Of a stretch of 64,000 bases of DNA, positions 1 through 11,882 are shown piece by piece (within the stretch, counting starts at the first letter, position 1; each line of letters starts with the position of its first letter). The position numbers and the translations under genes are program-made. The notes under the pieces were generated by a model that made no database searches, was not told where the DNA came from, and was given only the letters and a program-made list of their open reading frames with translations. The stretch comes from Lichenostomus cassidix (taxonomy: Eukaryota; Chordata; Aves; Passeriformes; Meliphagidae): NCBI GenBank assembly GCA_008360975.2, contig CM039182.1, forward strand, positions 149,486,656 through 149,550,655, written 5' to 3'.

Positions 1-418
1 GTGTAAACACTGTTGTGTAGCGAAGTTGCCAGTAGCGATCAAAAGGATCAATAGAGCATACTGATGAGGGGAGAAAGACTTGTCTAAGGAATGTAGCTAT
101 AGAACAGTTTGTTTATTTAAGTAATCTGCTAAGTGGAGTGTGTGACTTATCTAATAGGGTGTAGTAGATTAATGATGATAAAGAATGTTCAGTTAACGAA
201 AAACAAAGTCACAATGTAATCATAAATCAGGTTGATGTGTCTAGAAATCAAATTCGTTAAGATGAAGCAATTTGGAAAGAAAACATATATATACTCAGTG
301 ATTTGTAGCAGGTTTGGGGCTCTGACTTTGGACATTAGTCCTCAGGTCCCCAGGGCCCTCAATAAAGCACCGCATAAAATAACTTCGGTTGTTTTGTGTT
401 TCCTCGGTTCGGGCAACA
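1..418 (+). mobile_element. ERV-type LTR, truncated by window edge
   Basis: The right half has the layout of a retroviral LTR: a TATA-like stretch (acatatatatactcag, about 283-297), a polyadenylation signal AATAAA at 360-365, then a short U5-like segment rich in GTTT/TTCGG ending in gggcaaca at 418. That CA would be the LTR 3' terminus. A TG occurs at positions 2-3, but the true 5' end may lie outside the window. No TGG-type primer-binding site follows 418, so this is a solo LTR or the 3' LTR of an element lying to the left. The family is not identified. Confidence 0.68.
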
Positions 419-657
419 ACATCACTGAGTACAGCATTCCCAAGTGTCATGAGTGAGGTGGGATGAGTTAAGAGACAAAGCTGAGCACAATATTGGGATC
501 AGAAGTAAAACAGCATTTCTTCAAAAGGTGCTAATCACCTTATTCTCCCCATTTTAATGTGGAAAAAGCATCTGGATGGGCTGGAGGGACAGCAGGGAAA
601 TCCTATATCTTTATCTTTTTTGTTTGACAATAGCCTTTTTAATCTGTTCCTGGGACA

Positions 658-747
658 GAATAATAATAATGCTTAATTTAGTAATATTAATGCAATCATT
701 TTCTAGTAATAATAATGCAACAACTGCAATAATAATAACAATAACAG
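658..747. repeat. AAT-rich simple sequence
   Basis: Two interrupted runs of AAT units (about 658-671 and 706-745) are separated by AT-rich sequence. They look like a decayed trinucleotide microsatellite. Confidence 0.6.
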
Positions 748-1334
748 CAGCAAGAGGCTTCAATGTCTGTGGGAAAATGGGAGGTCCTAAGCCATAATTT
801 CCACTTACAAGCAAATTTTTTTTTCTTTTTCAGCTTCTAGAGAGCCTGCTATTAGAAAGTCCAGTCCACTTTGCTGTTTTGAGAAGGTGCAGTGGTTGTG
901 TGGTTGTCTCACAGTTGTCCAGTGTTCACCTCTTCCTCTGGGTGCAAACTTTTACCTTTGCAGGGAGACCATCATGTAATTTGTGGCATTGGCATATGGA
1001 AAATCCATTGTTTTTTTCTTTAAAAGGATTAATAAAGGCACAGAAATGGAGCTGTGCATAACCTGTGATTCATCTCTCTGTTCCTCGCTAGCCAGGGACT
1101 TCAGCCTGTCAAAAAGCCTAAACACATCCCAGCATGGGGAGCTGAATAATGTAATTGCAACTCCCAACAACAGTCAGGAAGCCTGGAAATGCCTCTTTCT
1201 GGGTTCCTTGTTTGCCACAACATCTCATCATCTTTTTTTCCCAGGTGACATGAAGTGAAGCTGCTGAAAAAAAGATAAGTGGTGTTTATCAAAGGTAGGA
1301 AAAACTGGCAATGTTTTTATGCAATGAGATGATA

Positions 1335-1410
1335 TTTCCCCTTTTATCCTTTCTCTGCTCTTTTCCTTTCCTCTCTTCCCTCCCTTCTTCTCTCTTCCCT
1401 TCTCTTCTCC
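1335..1410. repeat. Polypyrimidine tract
   Basis: About 76 bases are almost entirely C and T on the plus strand, with only isolated purines. Such tracts are low-complexity and can form triplex DNA. No gene is nearby to suggest splicing use. Confidence 0.7.
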
Positions 1411-3834
1411 AAGGCTGGTGTGGGTGAAGGTTGGCTGCCCACTGAGGTCAGTTATCCAGTGGTGAGGAACCAAAAGAACAAAACCTTACACTGGGAGCAA
1501 TTTGGGGTAGGAACTGTTTATTCAGTGTCTCCCATCCAGGTTGTCACACAGAGAGGCCCTGACCTGGTTGAGACTGTCATGAGTAATATATAAATCAGTA
1601 TTAATCATCGTGAGCAGGAGCCACCTTGGGATGAGAAAATGATTCATTACTCCAATCTGCTGAATTATTCACTCTTCTGGTGCAAAAATGGCATGAAATA
1701 TGAGCTCTGAGGATGTGGAGGCTTTTATCATGATAGGGGTTTTATTCTGGTACCAGAGGTAAACTACAGCTGGTGCAAAAAAATAAAAAAAATCTATCAG
1801 AAATTTGTGATGAAAAACGTGGGAGTATTTTTGTCGAATAACTCATTTTATTAAAAATATCACTTCTTTTGTCTCCACCTTTTTTTTTGCATTCCAACAC
1901 AGAAACAGCTTGTTTAAGTCTTCACCATCCAAAATTATACTTATCATCACACTACATTAAAAAAATTTAAAGTATTTTAAAAGTTGAAATTTCAGTTTTG
2001 TAAAGGATGAGTTGCTTGGGTTTTTTTTTAAAAAGAGAAACAAATATTTACTGAAAGATTCTCTCTAAAATGAAGCATTTTTCAATTGACTAGATGAACT
2101 TCTGGGAATAAGGGATTCTTTAAAGGAATTGAGAAATTCTGTGAATAGGAAAATTCAGGAGAATTTCAATAAGGTGAGAAACAGGGAGCACATGGGTGAA
2201 AGTTAATATCTCCTGCACTGGTCTCCAAACAAAAATTCTGCAGAAAACTCTCATTTTCCCAGAAAAGTAAACTGCACCCAATGTTATGATTTGGCCATCT
2301 TCACCCAAGAGTGAGAACATGAAGTACAGAAATATATTTTGAGATATTTCTTTTTGAAAATAAATTTTAACTTTTATTCCCCTTTCAGTGTTCACTGTGG
2401 ATTTTCAGAAGCAATCTGACAACACCTTAATTTCTGGAATGATTCTTTGTCCTGATCCTGTTATTCTGGTTGTTGCTGGTGGTGATTGTACCTTCATGTG
2501 TCCTGTGGAGCAAAAAAAGAGAAGAGAGTTCCACAGAGCTAGGTGTGTAATTTAATGCAAATCATGGAGACAATCTCGTTTTGAGAGATCAAAACAAACA
2601 CTGAATACCTTTTCTCTGCCAGTTCTCTTTTCAATAGTTGGAGCAGTGGCAGAGTTGACAGCTACCAGTGCCACCAGCTCTTTTATCTCATGCAGAGAGG
2701 TTACTTGAGCTCCGAAGACAGATTTATTTTGAGTAAATTATTGCATTTCCATCATCTGATTCTTGGATCATAATAGTCATAATAATAATTCTGGCCATTT
2801 GATATCTATTTCTAATTCTAATATCATCTTTCTTGAGGGCACTTTCAGCTAAACAGTATTGGTTTTACTGCCTGTGTAGGAAATAAAACCACAGTACAAA
2901 AAGAGCGACGTAAATTAAATAAACCGAACCAATAAAGTGCTTTAAAACATTTGCCTCATTGGAAGTATTTAGGGATGTGAATGAATTAGGATATTGGTTT
3001 TCCTTTTCCATGCCAGTCTTTCCAAAGACTGCCAGCAGGGGATACACCTTCAAGAATGTTAATGAATGCCAGCCTAATGAGATCCCATTAATATTATTAA
3101 ATTACCCAGAAAACACTATTCATCACTGTAAACTCATTTAGCAGGCAAGAAACTCACCTGAATTACTGTAGGGTCCTTGGCAGTTGCCCAAACCCTGTGA
3201 TGAGCAAGGCAAGTTCCTGACAGTTCATTGACACTGGTGCTGCTCTCAGCTCTCCCCAGAATCTTATCTTCATACTGGACTTCAGGAGAATCATTTTGTT
3301 TTGAGGAAAAGTTGCATGGAGAGAGGAATGGGAATTTCTTTGCCCTTTCTACTCTGCTAAGTAGGCTCTCCACCCCTTTTCCCAGCAGGTCCAACCCTAC
3401 CCAGCAGCCTGTTCCTCCAGATTGCTGGAGGCTCTGGGGTATGGAGTGAGGAGAAGAGCCACCCAGCTTCATCCCTCTGCTGGAGCCCAGATGATGGATG
3501 AGCCCAGAACGGGCAGAATGATTAGCATATAACTCATAAAACCCAGTGAACTCACAGAGCAGGGCAGGGAGATGAACCCACCAGGGAGAAAGAGAAACGT
3601 TAAATTAAAATCAGGCTGTGTAAGCACGAAGACAAAGTTCACCTTCCAGCCTGGGTGAGCACCCCAGCATCAATCAGCCTGCTGTTGGAGCAGAAAGTGT
3701 GGTATGAGAGAGAAAGAATTCTGGGGTTTTTTACAGGTTCTTGTGTTCTGTACAGCTGGCTTTGCAGGGACTGAGTTTCCCACTGTCCTTCCCAATGAAT
3801 TTCCCTGGTAGTTTTTGCTTGAACTTATTCCCCT

Positions 3835-3866
3835 CTGAGCCAAACCTCTTCTGAGCCAAACCTCTT
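3835..3866. repeat. Perfect 2 x 16-bp tandem duplication
   Basis: The unit ctgagccaaacctctt occurs twice back to back (3835-3850 and 3851-3866) with no mismatch. This is consistent with a recent replication-slippage duplication just upstream of a CR1 fragment. Confidence 0.85.
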
Positions 3867-3875
3867 CTAAAGGCT

Positions 3876-4379
3876 TTCATGGCTGGAAAGCTGCCTGGTG
3901 GTGAAGGATCTGGAGGTGTTGGTTTGCAGCTGGTTGAACACATGCCCAAGTGGGCAAGAAGGCCAAGGGCACCTGGCTTGGATCAGCAGCAGAGTGGTCA
4001 GCAGGACCAGGGCAGGGATTGTCCCTTGATGTTGGGCACTGCTGAGGCCACACCTCAAGCCCTTTTGGGACAGTTTTGGACCCATCACTGAAAGAAAGAC
4101 ATTGAAGGGCTGGAGAATGTCCAGAGAAGGGAACAGAGCTGGGGAGGGGCTGGACCACAAGTCTATAGTTTGGATATTAAGAAAATATTCTCATGGAAAG
4201 GGTCATCAAGCATTGGAATAGGCTGCCCAGGGAAGTAGTGCAATCCTCATCCCTGGAGGGATTTAAAAGCCATGTAGATGTGGCATTTGGGGATATGTTT
4301 TAGCAGGGGCCTTGGCAGTGCTGCTAAAGGTCAGATTTGATTATCTTAAAGTGTTTCCAACCTAAATGATTCTATGATC
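3876..4379 (+). mobile_element. CR1 LINE fragment, 3' end, internally deleted
   Basis: This is a 5'-truncated CR1 in sense orientation. It starts in the C-terminal part of ORF2 (ggctggaaagctgcctgg) and runs through the region encoding the reverse-transcriptase tail (gtccagagaagggaacag). It ends in the CR1 3' tail (cctaaatgattctatgat). Near 4164-4170 the sequence jumps from the segment ending cacaagtct to tttggatattaagaaaat, so roughly 200 bp of the usual CR1 3' region is missing. Remaining frames are broken, so it is a dead copy. Confidence 0.92.
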
Positions 4380-7044
4380 TTTTTTGTTGTAGAGAGAAAA
4401 CTACATGAAAAAGCTGAGAGAAGCTTGCAGGTTGTGTGTGACTGTCCATCCATATTCCCAAATTGTAGGATATTTCCCTGAATTCAAGCATGAAGAGGTA
4501 AAATTTGATCTGAAGTTAATTACAGGGCACAAATCTAGAGAAAAAATTGCTGAAACTTACTGTGATTTTTCCTCTCTTCCTCATCTGACTTGCCATCAAT
4601 GACATGGTGGTGGCCAAAAATTACTAGAGCAATTGCAGAAGTCACTTTTATGTTCTCACAAAACAATTCCTCTTCCCAATGAACCTTTGTTTCAACAGTG
4701 GGATACAGCAGGGAAAAATACAGGTGCTCATTATCAGCACTGGAGTTTATTAGGCACAATTTGATATCTGGGCATAATTTGATTTAGCTTGGCGAGGGTT
4801 TAAAAGCCAGCAAGCTGAGAATGCCTGTCCAAGCTCTCTTCATCTCCAGCTTGATAACTAATCATTGCAGACTGGTGATTTTACACTGAAACACATCTGG
4901 TGACATCTAGAAATGGCGTGTATAATTCACAACAAACCATTTGGTCCGTTTATCTACTTAAAAGTGGCTCACAGAGAGATCACAGTTTTCTGAAGAGCAG
5001 CACATTTGCCATACGCTGCCTGCCAATAACTCTTGGTGTGTAGACAGTTCATGAGCAGTTGGCTGTGAGCATTGAATGTTTTGGCCTATGCCCATTTTGG
5101 AACAACTGTGCTGCTTTCATCTCTTCTTGGAAATGAACCCATTCCAAGTCTGGCAGTGTTTAGGTGGGAGACTGCTTGGGAACCCTGGATGCTTTGCTAA
5201 CAAGACAAAGAAAAGCAGGTAAACAACAGAAACAGCATCGGAAAAAGAGGACCCAAGCCGTGTTGATGAATAGGAATAGAATAAATCAGAATCCTGTTGC
5301 TCCTAATTAATGCTCCAACCTCCAGAATCATTCTGTTCCCAGCCTGATAGACTTTGCATTATATATTGTTACAGGGCAATGTTCTGGGTGAAGATTAGCT
5401 AGTTAAGGGAAGAAAGTGGCTTAAAATGCTAATTTTGGCATTATTTAATAATGTCATAATAATAACAATGATGCTATAATTTTGGACTGCATAATTCACT
5501 CTGAGATCATGCTAACATAAACCAACTCCTGCACAGACATTATATGACAGCCCTTAATATTCGTGCTGCTATCAAATACCAATATATGACTCTTCCTTCA
5601 GTCATCTGAATATCCACTGCCTTTGGGGGCCATCTGGGACATCTCCTAAGTGATGTTTTTAAGCAGTGTTGAAAACTCAGACTGAAAAGTAAATCAAGCA
5701 TTCCATTCAGCCTCTGCAACAAACAGCGAGCTGAGGAGATCATACATTTTGAGACAATATCAATTTTTTAAAAGGTTTGCAAGCAAAATGACAGGTGTGG
5801 AAACAGAAAGAGTCTCAGAGCAAAGATGTCCAGGCCAGGAGAAAATCCCTGGAACAAAATGAGAATAAAGATCAATTGTTACAGAGAAAAAGGATATTTT
5901 CCCTCCATCCCTTGTCAATTAATAGTAAATTTTTGTCTGGCAGATTTTGTGCTTGTTTGGAGTTGTTTTATGCAAATGATCTTGGTTCTGATGTAACCAG
6001 GGTGTTCTCATTATCTCTGTAATGACTGAATATAGCTAATTAGGTAGAATGCTTAGACTCATAAAAGCTTTAGAAGAAGAGATAAGAGAATAAGGGTCAC
6101 TAAGTCATATTTTTGAACACTTTCTTAAATTCTATTGGTTCTTCCCGTATCAAGATCAATAACATATGTTTACTGAAAGCATACTGCCTGAGAAAGCAAA
6201 TACATTTGCTCTGAAAACACCAGGAGATGAGATTCTGTCTCCTCCCTGGATAGTTTGTTTCAGTGATTAATCACCGTTAATAATGTGTGTCTTTCCTCTA
6301 ATGCGGATTTTTCTGTCTTCAGTTTTCTGCTCGTGGTTTTCAGCTTTGTTTTGCCTGTCTCTCCTGGATTAAAAGGCTTGAAAAGCCACTGTTTCCTCTG
6401 ATGCAGGTAGGTCTATGCCACAACCTAGGCACTGCTTTTCTTCGTTTTATTATTTTTTTAATAAACATCATGACCTCTTTATGTCTCATTTAATAAGGAA
6501 ACTTTCTCTTCATCCTAACTTCCAGTGCAGTATTTTCCACAACCTCCAATGACCTTTTGAAAAAGATCAGCCACAAAGTGACGCAAATTCAGCAATGCCA
6601 GCTTGACCAACTCTCTCTGTAAATAGAGCATTGCTTTTCACTCCCACTCACTTCTCCCTTGGTCACCCAGCCAAAGGCTGCTCTTGCCACAACATTGTGT
6701 TGGGAGGTCGTGGCTGGTTGCCATCCAGCTCCCAAATCCCTGTTTGCAACCCGTGTGAGCTGGAAAATCATATCCTGTTTTGTGACACAGCCCATGCTCC
6801 TTGCTCTTGGCATTTGGCTGGATGAAGCCGCTGGAATCATCCCAGGCTGTCCTATAAGACTTCCCCAACCCCATGACCCATTGCTGTGGCCAAAACTCCT
6901 ACTGACTTCTGCCCTGACTGCCTTTGGAAATGTCTCTGGGATTCCGAAGGTGTGTGGAAACTTAACCTTGCCAAGGCTGAAAATCTCAGCAAGTTTTGAG
7001 ATGTTCTAAAACAGAACAGAAATGTTTATTCAAGGACTCTCCTT
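4380..7044. other. Single-copy non-coding stretch
   Basis: No transposon or gene is recognised. The stretch is AT-rich, with TAATAA-rich patches near 5440-5480 and a perfect octamer ATGCAAAT at 5970-5977. Open frames stay below about 120 codons, and the longest (6659-7009, +) has no recognisable domain. Confidence 0.55.
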
Positions 7045-7491
7045 CATGTATTGCGCACCACAATATCAGAAGGATATGAAGCTGTTGGAGAGTGTCCAAA
7101 GGAGGGCTGTGAAGATGGTGAAGGGTCTGGAGGAGCAGCTGAGGTCACTTGTGTTGTTCAGCCTGGAGGAGACTGAGGGAAGACCTCATTGTGGTCTTCA
7201 ACATCTTCATGAGGGAAGATCTCTTCTCTGGTTACCAGTGACAGGACCCACAGGAATGGCCTGAAGGAGAGGTTTAGGTTGGATATCAGAAAAAGGTTTC
7301 TCACCCAGAGGGTGGTCAGGCACTGGAACAGCTCCCCAGGGAAGTTGTCACAGCCTCAGCCTGACAGAGCTCAATAAGTGTTTGGATAACATTGGCACAT
7401 GGTGGGATTGTTGGAGGTGTCCTATGCATGGTCAAGAGCTGGATTTTGATGATCCTTTTGGGTTGTTTCTGGCTCAGGATATTCTATAATG
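7045..7491 (+). mobile_element. CR1 LINE fragment, 3' end
   Basis: Sense-orientation remnant of CR1 ORF2 plus 3' tail. The first 140 bases still translate (from about 7049) to the familiar CR1 C-terminal motif [20 protein letters not shown]. The frame then breaks. The tail (gatccttttgggt, then ctcaggatattctataatg) is of the CR1 type ending CAGGATATTCTATGATTC, different from the tail of the 3876-4379 copy, so the two belong to different subfamilies. Confidence 0.92.
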
Positions 7492-7690
7492 GCTTTTTTT
7501 GGAGACAGTTAAATTTTCATCCTTTCACAATCTTGGCTTCATTCTTATCTCAAATTCCTCCCAGTCTGAGATTTTCCCACCTTACTTATCTTTCTTAAAA
7601 CATTGTCCTTTTCTGTTTGCCCTCCCATCTGGGATTTCTAAGCAAAAAAAGAAATGCCAAGTGAAGTAAATAATGAAAAAACTGCATAAA

Positions 7691-8210
7691 AAGGCCAAGT
7701 GCAAAGTCCTGCACCTGTGTTAGAGTCATTCTGGTTATCAATACAGACTGGATAGAGAGCAGCCCTATGGAGAAAGACTTGGGGATACTGGTGGATGGAA
7801 ATTTGGGTAATGCAACATGGTGAGACACTGGACCAGGCTGTCCAGAGAAGCTGGAGTTGCCCCATCATGGGAAGGTTTCAGAGCCAGGTTTGCTGAGGTT
7901 TTGAGCAAACTGATAACAAAGTCCCAAGGTAACAAGTGACAGAACAAGAGGAAACGGCCTCAAGTTGCACCAGGAGAGGTTCAGGTTGGATATCAGGAAA
8001 AATTTCTTCACTGAAGAGGTTGTCAAGCATTGGAACAGGCTGCCCAGGGAAGTGGTGGAATCACCATCCCTGGAAGATTTCAAAAGTCAACCATGTGGAT
8101 GTGGCACTTAGGGACATGGTTTAGTGGTGAAGATGACAGTGTTAGGTTAACAGTTGGACTCAATGATCTTAGAGACCTTTTTCCAATTCAAACCATTCCC
8201 TGATTTTATG
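7691..8210 (+). mobile_element. CR1 LINE composite with out-of-order segment
   Basis: The first part (7691-7819, aggccaagtgcaaagtcctg onward) and the last part (7919-8210, ggtaacaagtgacagaacaa onward) are consecutive CR1 ORF2 regions in sense orientation. The final CR1 tail is recognisable (accattccctgattttatg). Between them, 7820-7912 is a segment that normally lies near the 3' end of CR1 (accaggctgtccagagaagc). It is therefore duplicated out of order, pointing to two copies joined by nesting or recombination. The 3' part still encodes [13 protein letters not shown] CR1 residues. Confidence 0.88.
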
Positions 8211-11200
8211 AAAAAATACATAAATGCATTTTTTCCCATCTGCATGGAAAAGAAGTCCAGTATGCACAGAAGAAGTAAGGAAGCATAGACATCATGAATG
8301 CCCACAGACACAAAGATAACAGGACTATATGTAGGTACTTCTTGAGGCTTTCACTTTATCAGGAAATGCTAATGGGTTTTTAGTCGAAGTTATCCTGCCT
8401 TGATTGTGGATGCTTGGCTTTGAGCCATCTAATAAATTATTCCTAAAAGACTCTCAATTTTCATTCACCATTTCCTGTCTACACTTGTGTCAATTTCTCT
8501 CAAAATTTTTCTCAGCTTTGAGGAATGAGCCCTTTTAGCACACAAAGCACATATTTCATGTTTGAAACTGTCCTTTCTATGACCATAATAAATGTAATCA
8601 CTACCTGGGAAGTTACACCAAGAAGGGAGATGGAAATGATAAGTCCACAGTGCAGATTTTTTTCAACTTTGGATGAAATTTTCAAGTTTCTAAATCACCT
8701 GTAATAAATTATCATAGCTCTGTTTCAGGGAGTGATACAGCACAGTTAAAACACCTAAAATTTTATGGGCAAGGCTGGGTTTGTGCTTTGTTCTTTGTGT
8801 ATAACTCACTGACGATAAAAGGAAGTTCAAATTTTAGTGGAATTTAAGAAAAGCACAAGTGAAATGAATTTTTCATGTCTTACAGTCAGGTAATATTTTT
8901 TTCTGATGTTTAGGGAATGCTAAAGCATGCAAGAAATCATCAGGAGAAGAAAAGTGAAAATAGAATGAAATCAAGCTCTGAAAAATGAGAAATACTTTTA
9001 AAATGCCCAAGTCCTATTGGCTCTAGCTGTGGTCTGCCATTCAAAAAATCTTACAAAAAAGTCAAGCTTGTGACCAATATTTTCAGATATCAGTTGTGGG
9101 GTTTGATGTAGCAGTTACTCTCAGAGTGACTTGTTCTGTTTCTCTGCTGCAGACAAAAAGCTCTGGACAAATTCTCTTGTTTGAATTGACAACATATTCA
9201 GCAGTGTATGCAAATGTTCCATTATCATATTATTAATATTTTCCTCAAGGTCATTTGAATGGAATTTATTCATGCAAAGTATAAGCAAATTGCAGTGAAG
9301 ATGAGTCTCCGAAGTCATCTGTGTCTTCCCTCATTCCCCAAAATTTGATATCCACATAACACACACCGGTAACCACTGGAAAAACAAGCAACCCGTTGGC
9401 TTTCACAGTGAAAAAAATTGATGGTTTTTTCCTTCCTGCAGCTCTAAACGATTTCCTGTCAATATCAAGAAATTTGATCATTCATGACACTGAGATTCAG
9501 CTGGAGTTGGATAAAGTTGTGCTGTTCCTGCAGGCATGGGGCTGTGTTTGGATTGGAGGCTGCTCCTGCTACCTGGAATACTGCTGTGATGGAGTAATCC
9601 CCATCCAATAAACCCCAAAAACTCCCAGAGGCAGAGAAGCCCCTGCAGGAGTCATTCTCTAGGCTGGATTTACACTTTAAGCCAACTAAGAATTGTACTA
9701 TTTGTTAAAAAAACCAAGCAGGGTTCCTCAATATCTATTAGAAATTGAGTGATACCTCTGTGGGGTGATTCATCCCCCCATAATCTGTGATGTGGGGAGA
9801 GAGGAAGATGAATCACCTCTCTAGGTGCTGCTCTTGTCCTGTTGAGTGAGGGAGGAGCCAAGACCAGCAGGTTCAGTGGGTGCCCATTTCATAGGTAGGT
9901 GTGACGAAGCCAAGCCTAATCACAGGCTGTCTGCAGGCAGCTGACACCTCTGTTATTAAAATGATCCCAGTTCTGGGCATAATTGGTTGTGGACAACATG
10001 AAAGATTCAGTGTGTTATTGTTACAGCCAACCAGTTTTTTTAAAGGTTACTCCTTTAAAATGGGAAAGACAATCTTAACACCTACAAAAATTCCCATGAC
10101 TATCCTTTCCCCTGACGTAGATGCCATTCCTCCCAGTTTTGCATCTTCTTCAAACTCACCTCCTTTTCACTCCTTCCACTTCATTCTCGTCTACTCACAC
10201 ACACTTCCTGTTTTATTTATAATTTGCCAAATACAATCTCTGTCTCAGCTCATCTTCCTTGTCCTGGCAGCCTCCGCAGCTCTGGGTGTCATAATTCACC
10301 ACTGATGAGTTCTAGACTTACTCAGCTGGCACTGCACACTCACGCCTGTCAGTTGTTCCCTTCTCATGACTTTTGAGTCTGTTGGCCAATATAAGTGAAA
10401 TCTGACAGGAAGAAAACATTAAATTCTCACAACTTGGGTGAAAATGGATGGACTTCCAGGTAAACAGAGGCAGAATTGCTGGTTCCACTGAGAGAATGGT
10501 CCTGACTATTGCAGACGCCAAAGTGTGATTTTCCTCCTGTTCACTTCTGCTGGGCATTAAGAAAATCTCATTTTGTCTGACATCCAGTGGGGTTGAATTC
10601 AAACTACAATTTTAGCATAATCCTCTAAAGACAGTGTGAGTTTCCCAAGAAACCAGGTTTTAATATTTCCCATGTCCATGGGCCCAGTGACTTTCTCTTC
10701 ATACAATTCTTTGAGCTTGCTCATTTACAAAATCCACTTTTTCTTCACAGGTAAGGATCACAGAATGTTTTGCATTGGAAGCAACCTTAAAGATCATCTA
10801 CTTCCAACCCACTGGGATCATAACTCTTCCCTGTGGACCACAAAGGCTCTACAGGTAAAGAATTGTCCTGTTCTCTTGTGCCACTGACATCCTAATCCAA
10901 CATTCATCAGCTTTTGTTTGAGTCTTTTCTGCTGCTACAAATTTAACTTCATGGTGGCCAACCTGAAGTCCTGGTCACCATTGGTTTGTTCACATACTTC
11001 ATTCATAGTGGGCAACTCCCTTGTCCATTTTCTTACAAGTTTTATAGTTTCCTACTCAATTTCTCACAGTCCCCCTCAAAAGACTGACAAGCAGCATTAC
11101 TTTCATTTTGGTGTTTAACATTTAGGTTTCAGCAGAACTAACTTAGATTTTATCACCCTTAATTGCTTCTCTCAGTTCTTTCCACCCTGGAAGTAGATCA

Positions 11201-11317
11201 GTGAGGGCTGTAGGTGGACCAGCCAGTTTTAAAAGCCACTGACTCTGTTCTCCTCTCTTGAAGTGTGTTCAAGGGAAATATATTGTAAGTTATATGCATC
11301 TTTTAAGAATTTGTGAT
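8211..11317. other. Single-copy non-coding stretch with one tiny CR1 relic
   Basis: Apart from a short CR1 tail at 10757-10812, nothing is recognised. A 134-codon open frame at 9901-10305 (+) has no identifiable domain and is within chance length. Confidence 0.55.
10757..10812 (-). mobile_element. CR1 3'-tail relic
   Basis: A block of about 55 bases (cacagaatgttttgcattgg, then accttaaagatcatctacttcc) matches the complement of the last bases of CR1. Sequence beyond it no longer resembles CR1. Either the insertion was extremely truncated or the rest has decayed. Confidence 0.7.
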
Positions 11318-11882
11318 TGTCATGGTTTAAGCCCAGCTGGAAATTAAGCAGCCACTGCTTCAGCCTTCCCATTCTCCATCCCACCCTGGTGGAATGGGGA
11401 GAAGAATCAAAGTAAAGCTTGTAGGTTGAGATAAGAACTGTTTAATAACTGAAAATAAAGTAAAATGCAGTCATAAAGCTGAATGTTTACAAAAAAGGAA
11501 AAACAAGTGGTGCTGTATAGAATTGCTCAGCACTTGCTGACCAATGCCAGACCCACCCTTCCTAAACCAAGATTAACTTCTTCCTGGTAGTTCCTTCCAG
11601 TTTATCTACTGGGAAGGATGTTCTGTGGTGTGGAATATCCTTTTGGCCAGTTTGGGTCACCTGTCCAAGCTATGCTCACTCTCAGTTTTTCTGCAAACCT
11701 CCTCTGACAGAGCACTAGACAAGGGAAAAGTCTTTGACTTTTTAAGCACAACTAAACAAAAAAAAAAAAAGCCAACGAAAACCATCAGTTGTTATCAACA
11801 CCACTCTCATTCAAGAACAAAAACACAGCACTGTAAAAGCTCCTGAGAAGAGATTATCCCTACCCTGGCTGAAACCAGGACA
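11318..11882 (-). mobile_element. Solo ERV LTR (avian ERV family), minus strand
   Basis: The 565-bp element begins tgtcatggtttaagcccagc and ends gctgaaaccaggaca, so both termini are TG...CA. Sequence and length match an LTR widespread in birds. Read on the minus strand it has promoter order: a TATA-like box (complement of tttatcta, 11601-11608), then ATTAAA (complement of tttaat, 11441-11446) as polyadenylation signal, giving minus-strand sense. The flanking 5-mers gtgat (11313-11317) and gagat (11883-11887) differ by one base and may be the target-site duplication. No internal retroviral sequence adjoins it. Confidence 0.9.

Larger units (their letters stand above)
419..3875. other. Single-copy non-coding stretch
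   Basis: No gene or recognisable transposon is seen here. The stretch contains AAT-rich simple sequence (658-747), a polypyrimidine tract (1335-1410) and a small tandem duplication (3835-3866). Open frames do not exceed 112 codons and none looks coding. Confidence 0.6.

Noticed and set aside
9396..9611. Possible exon after a ccttcctgcag acceptor near 9441
   Set aside because: No credible donor before the stop, and no recognisable peptide.
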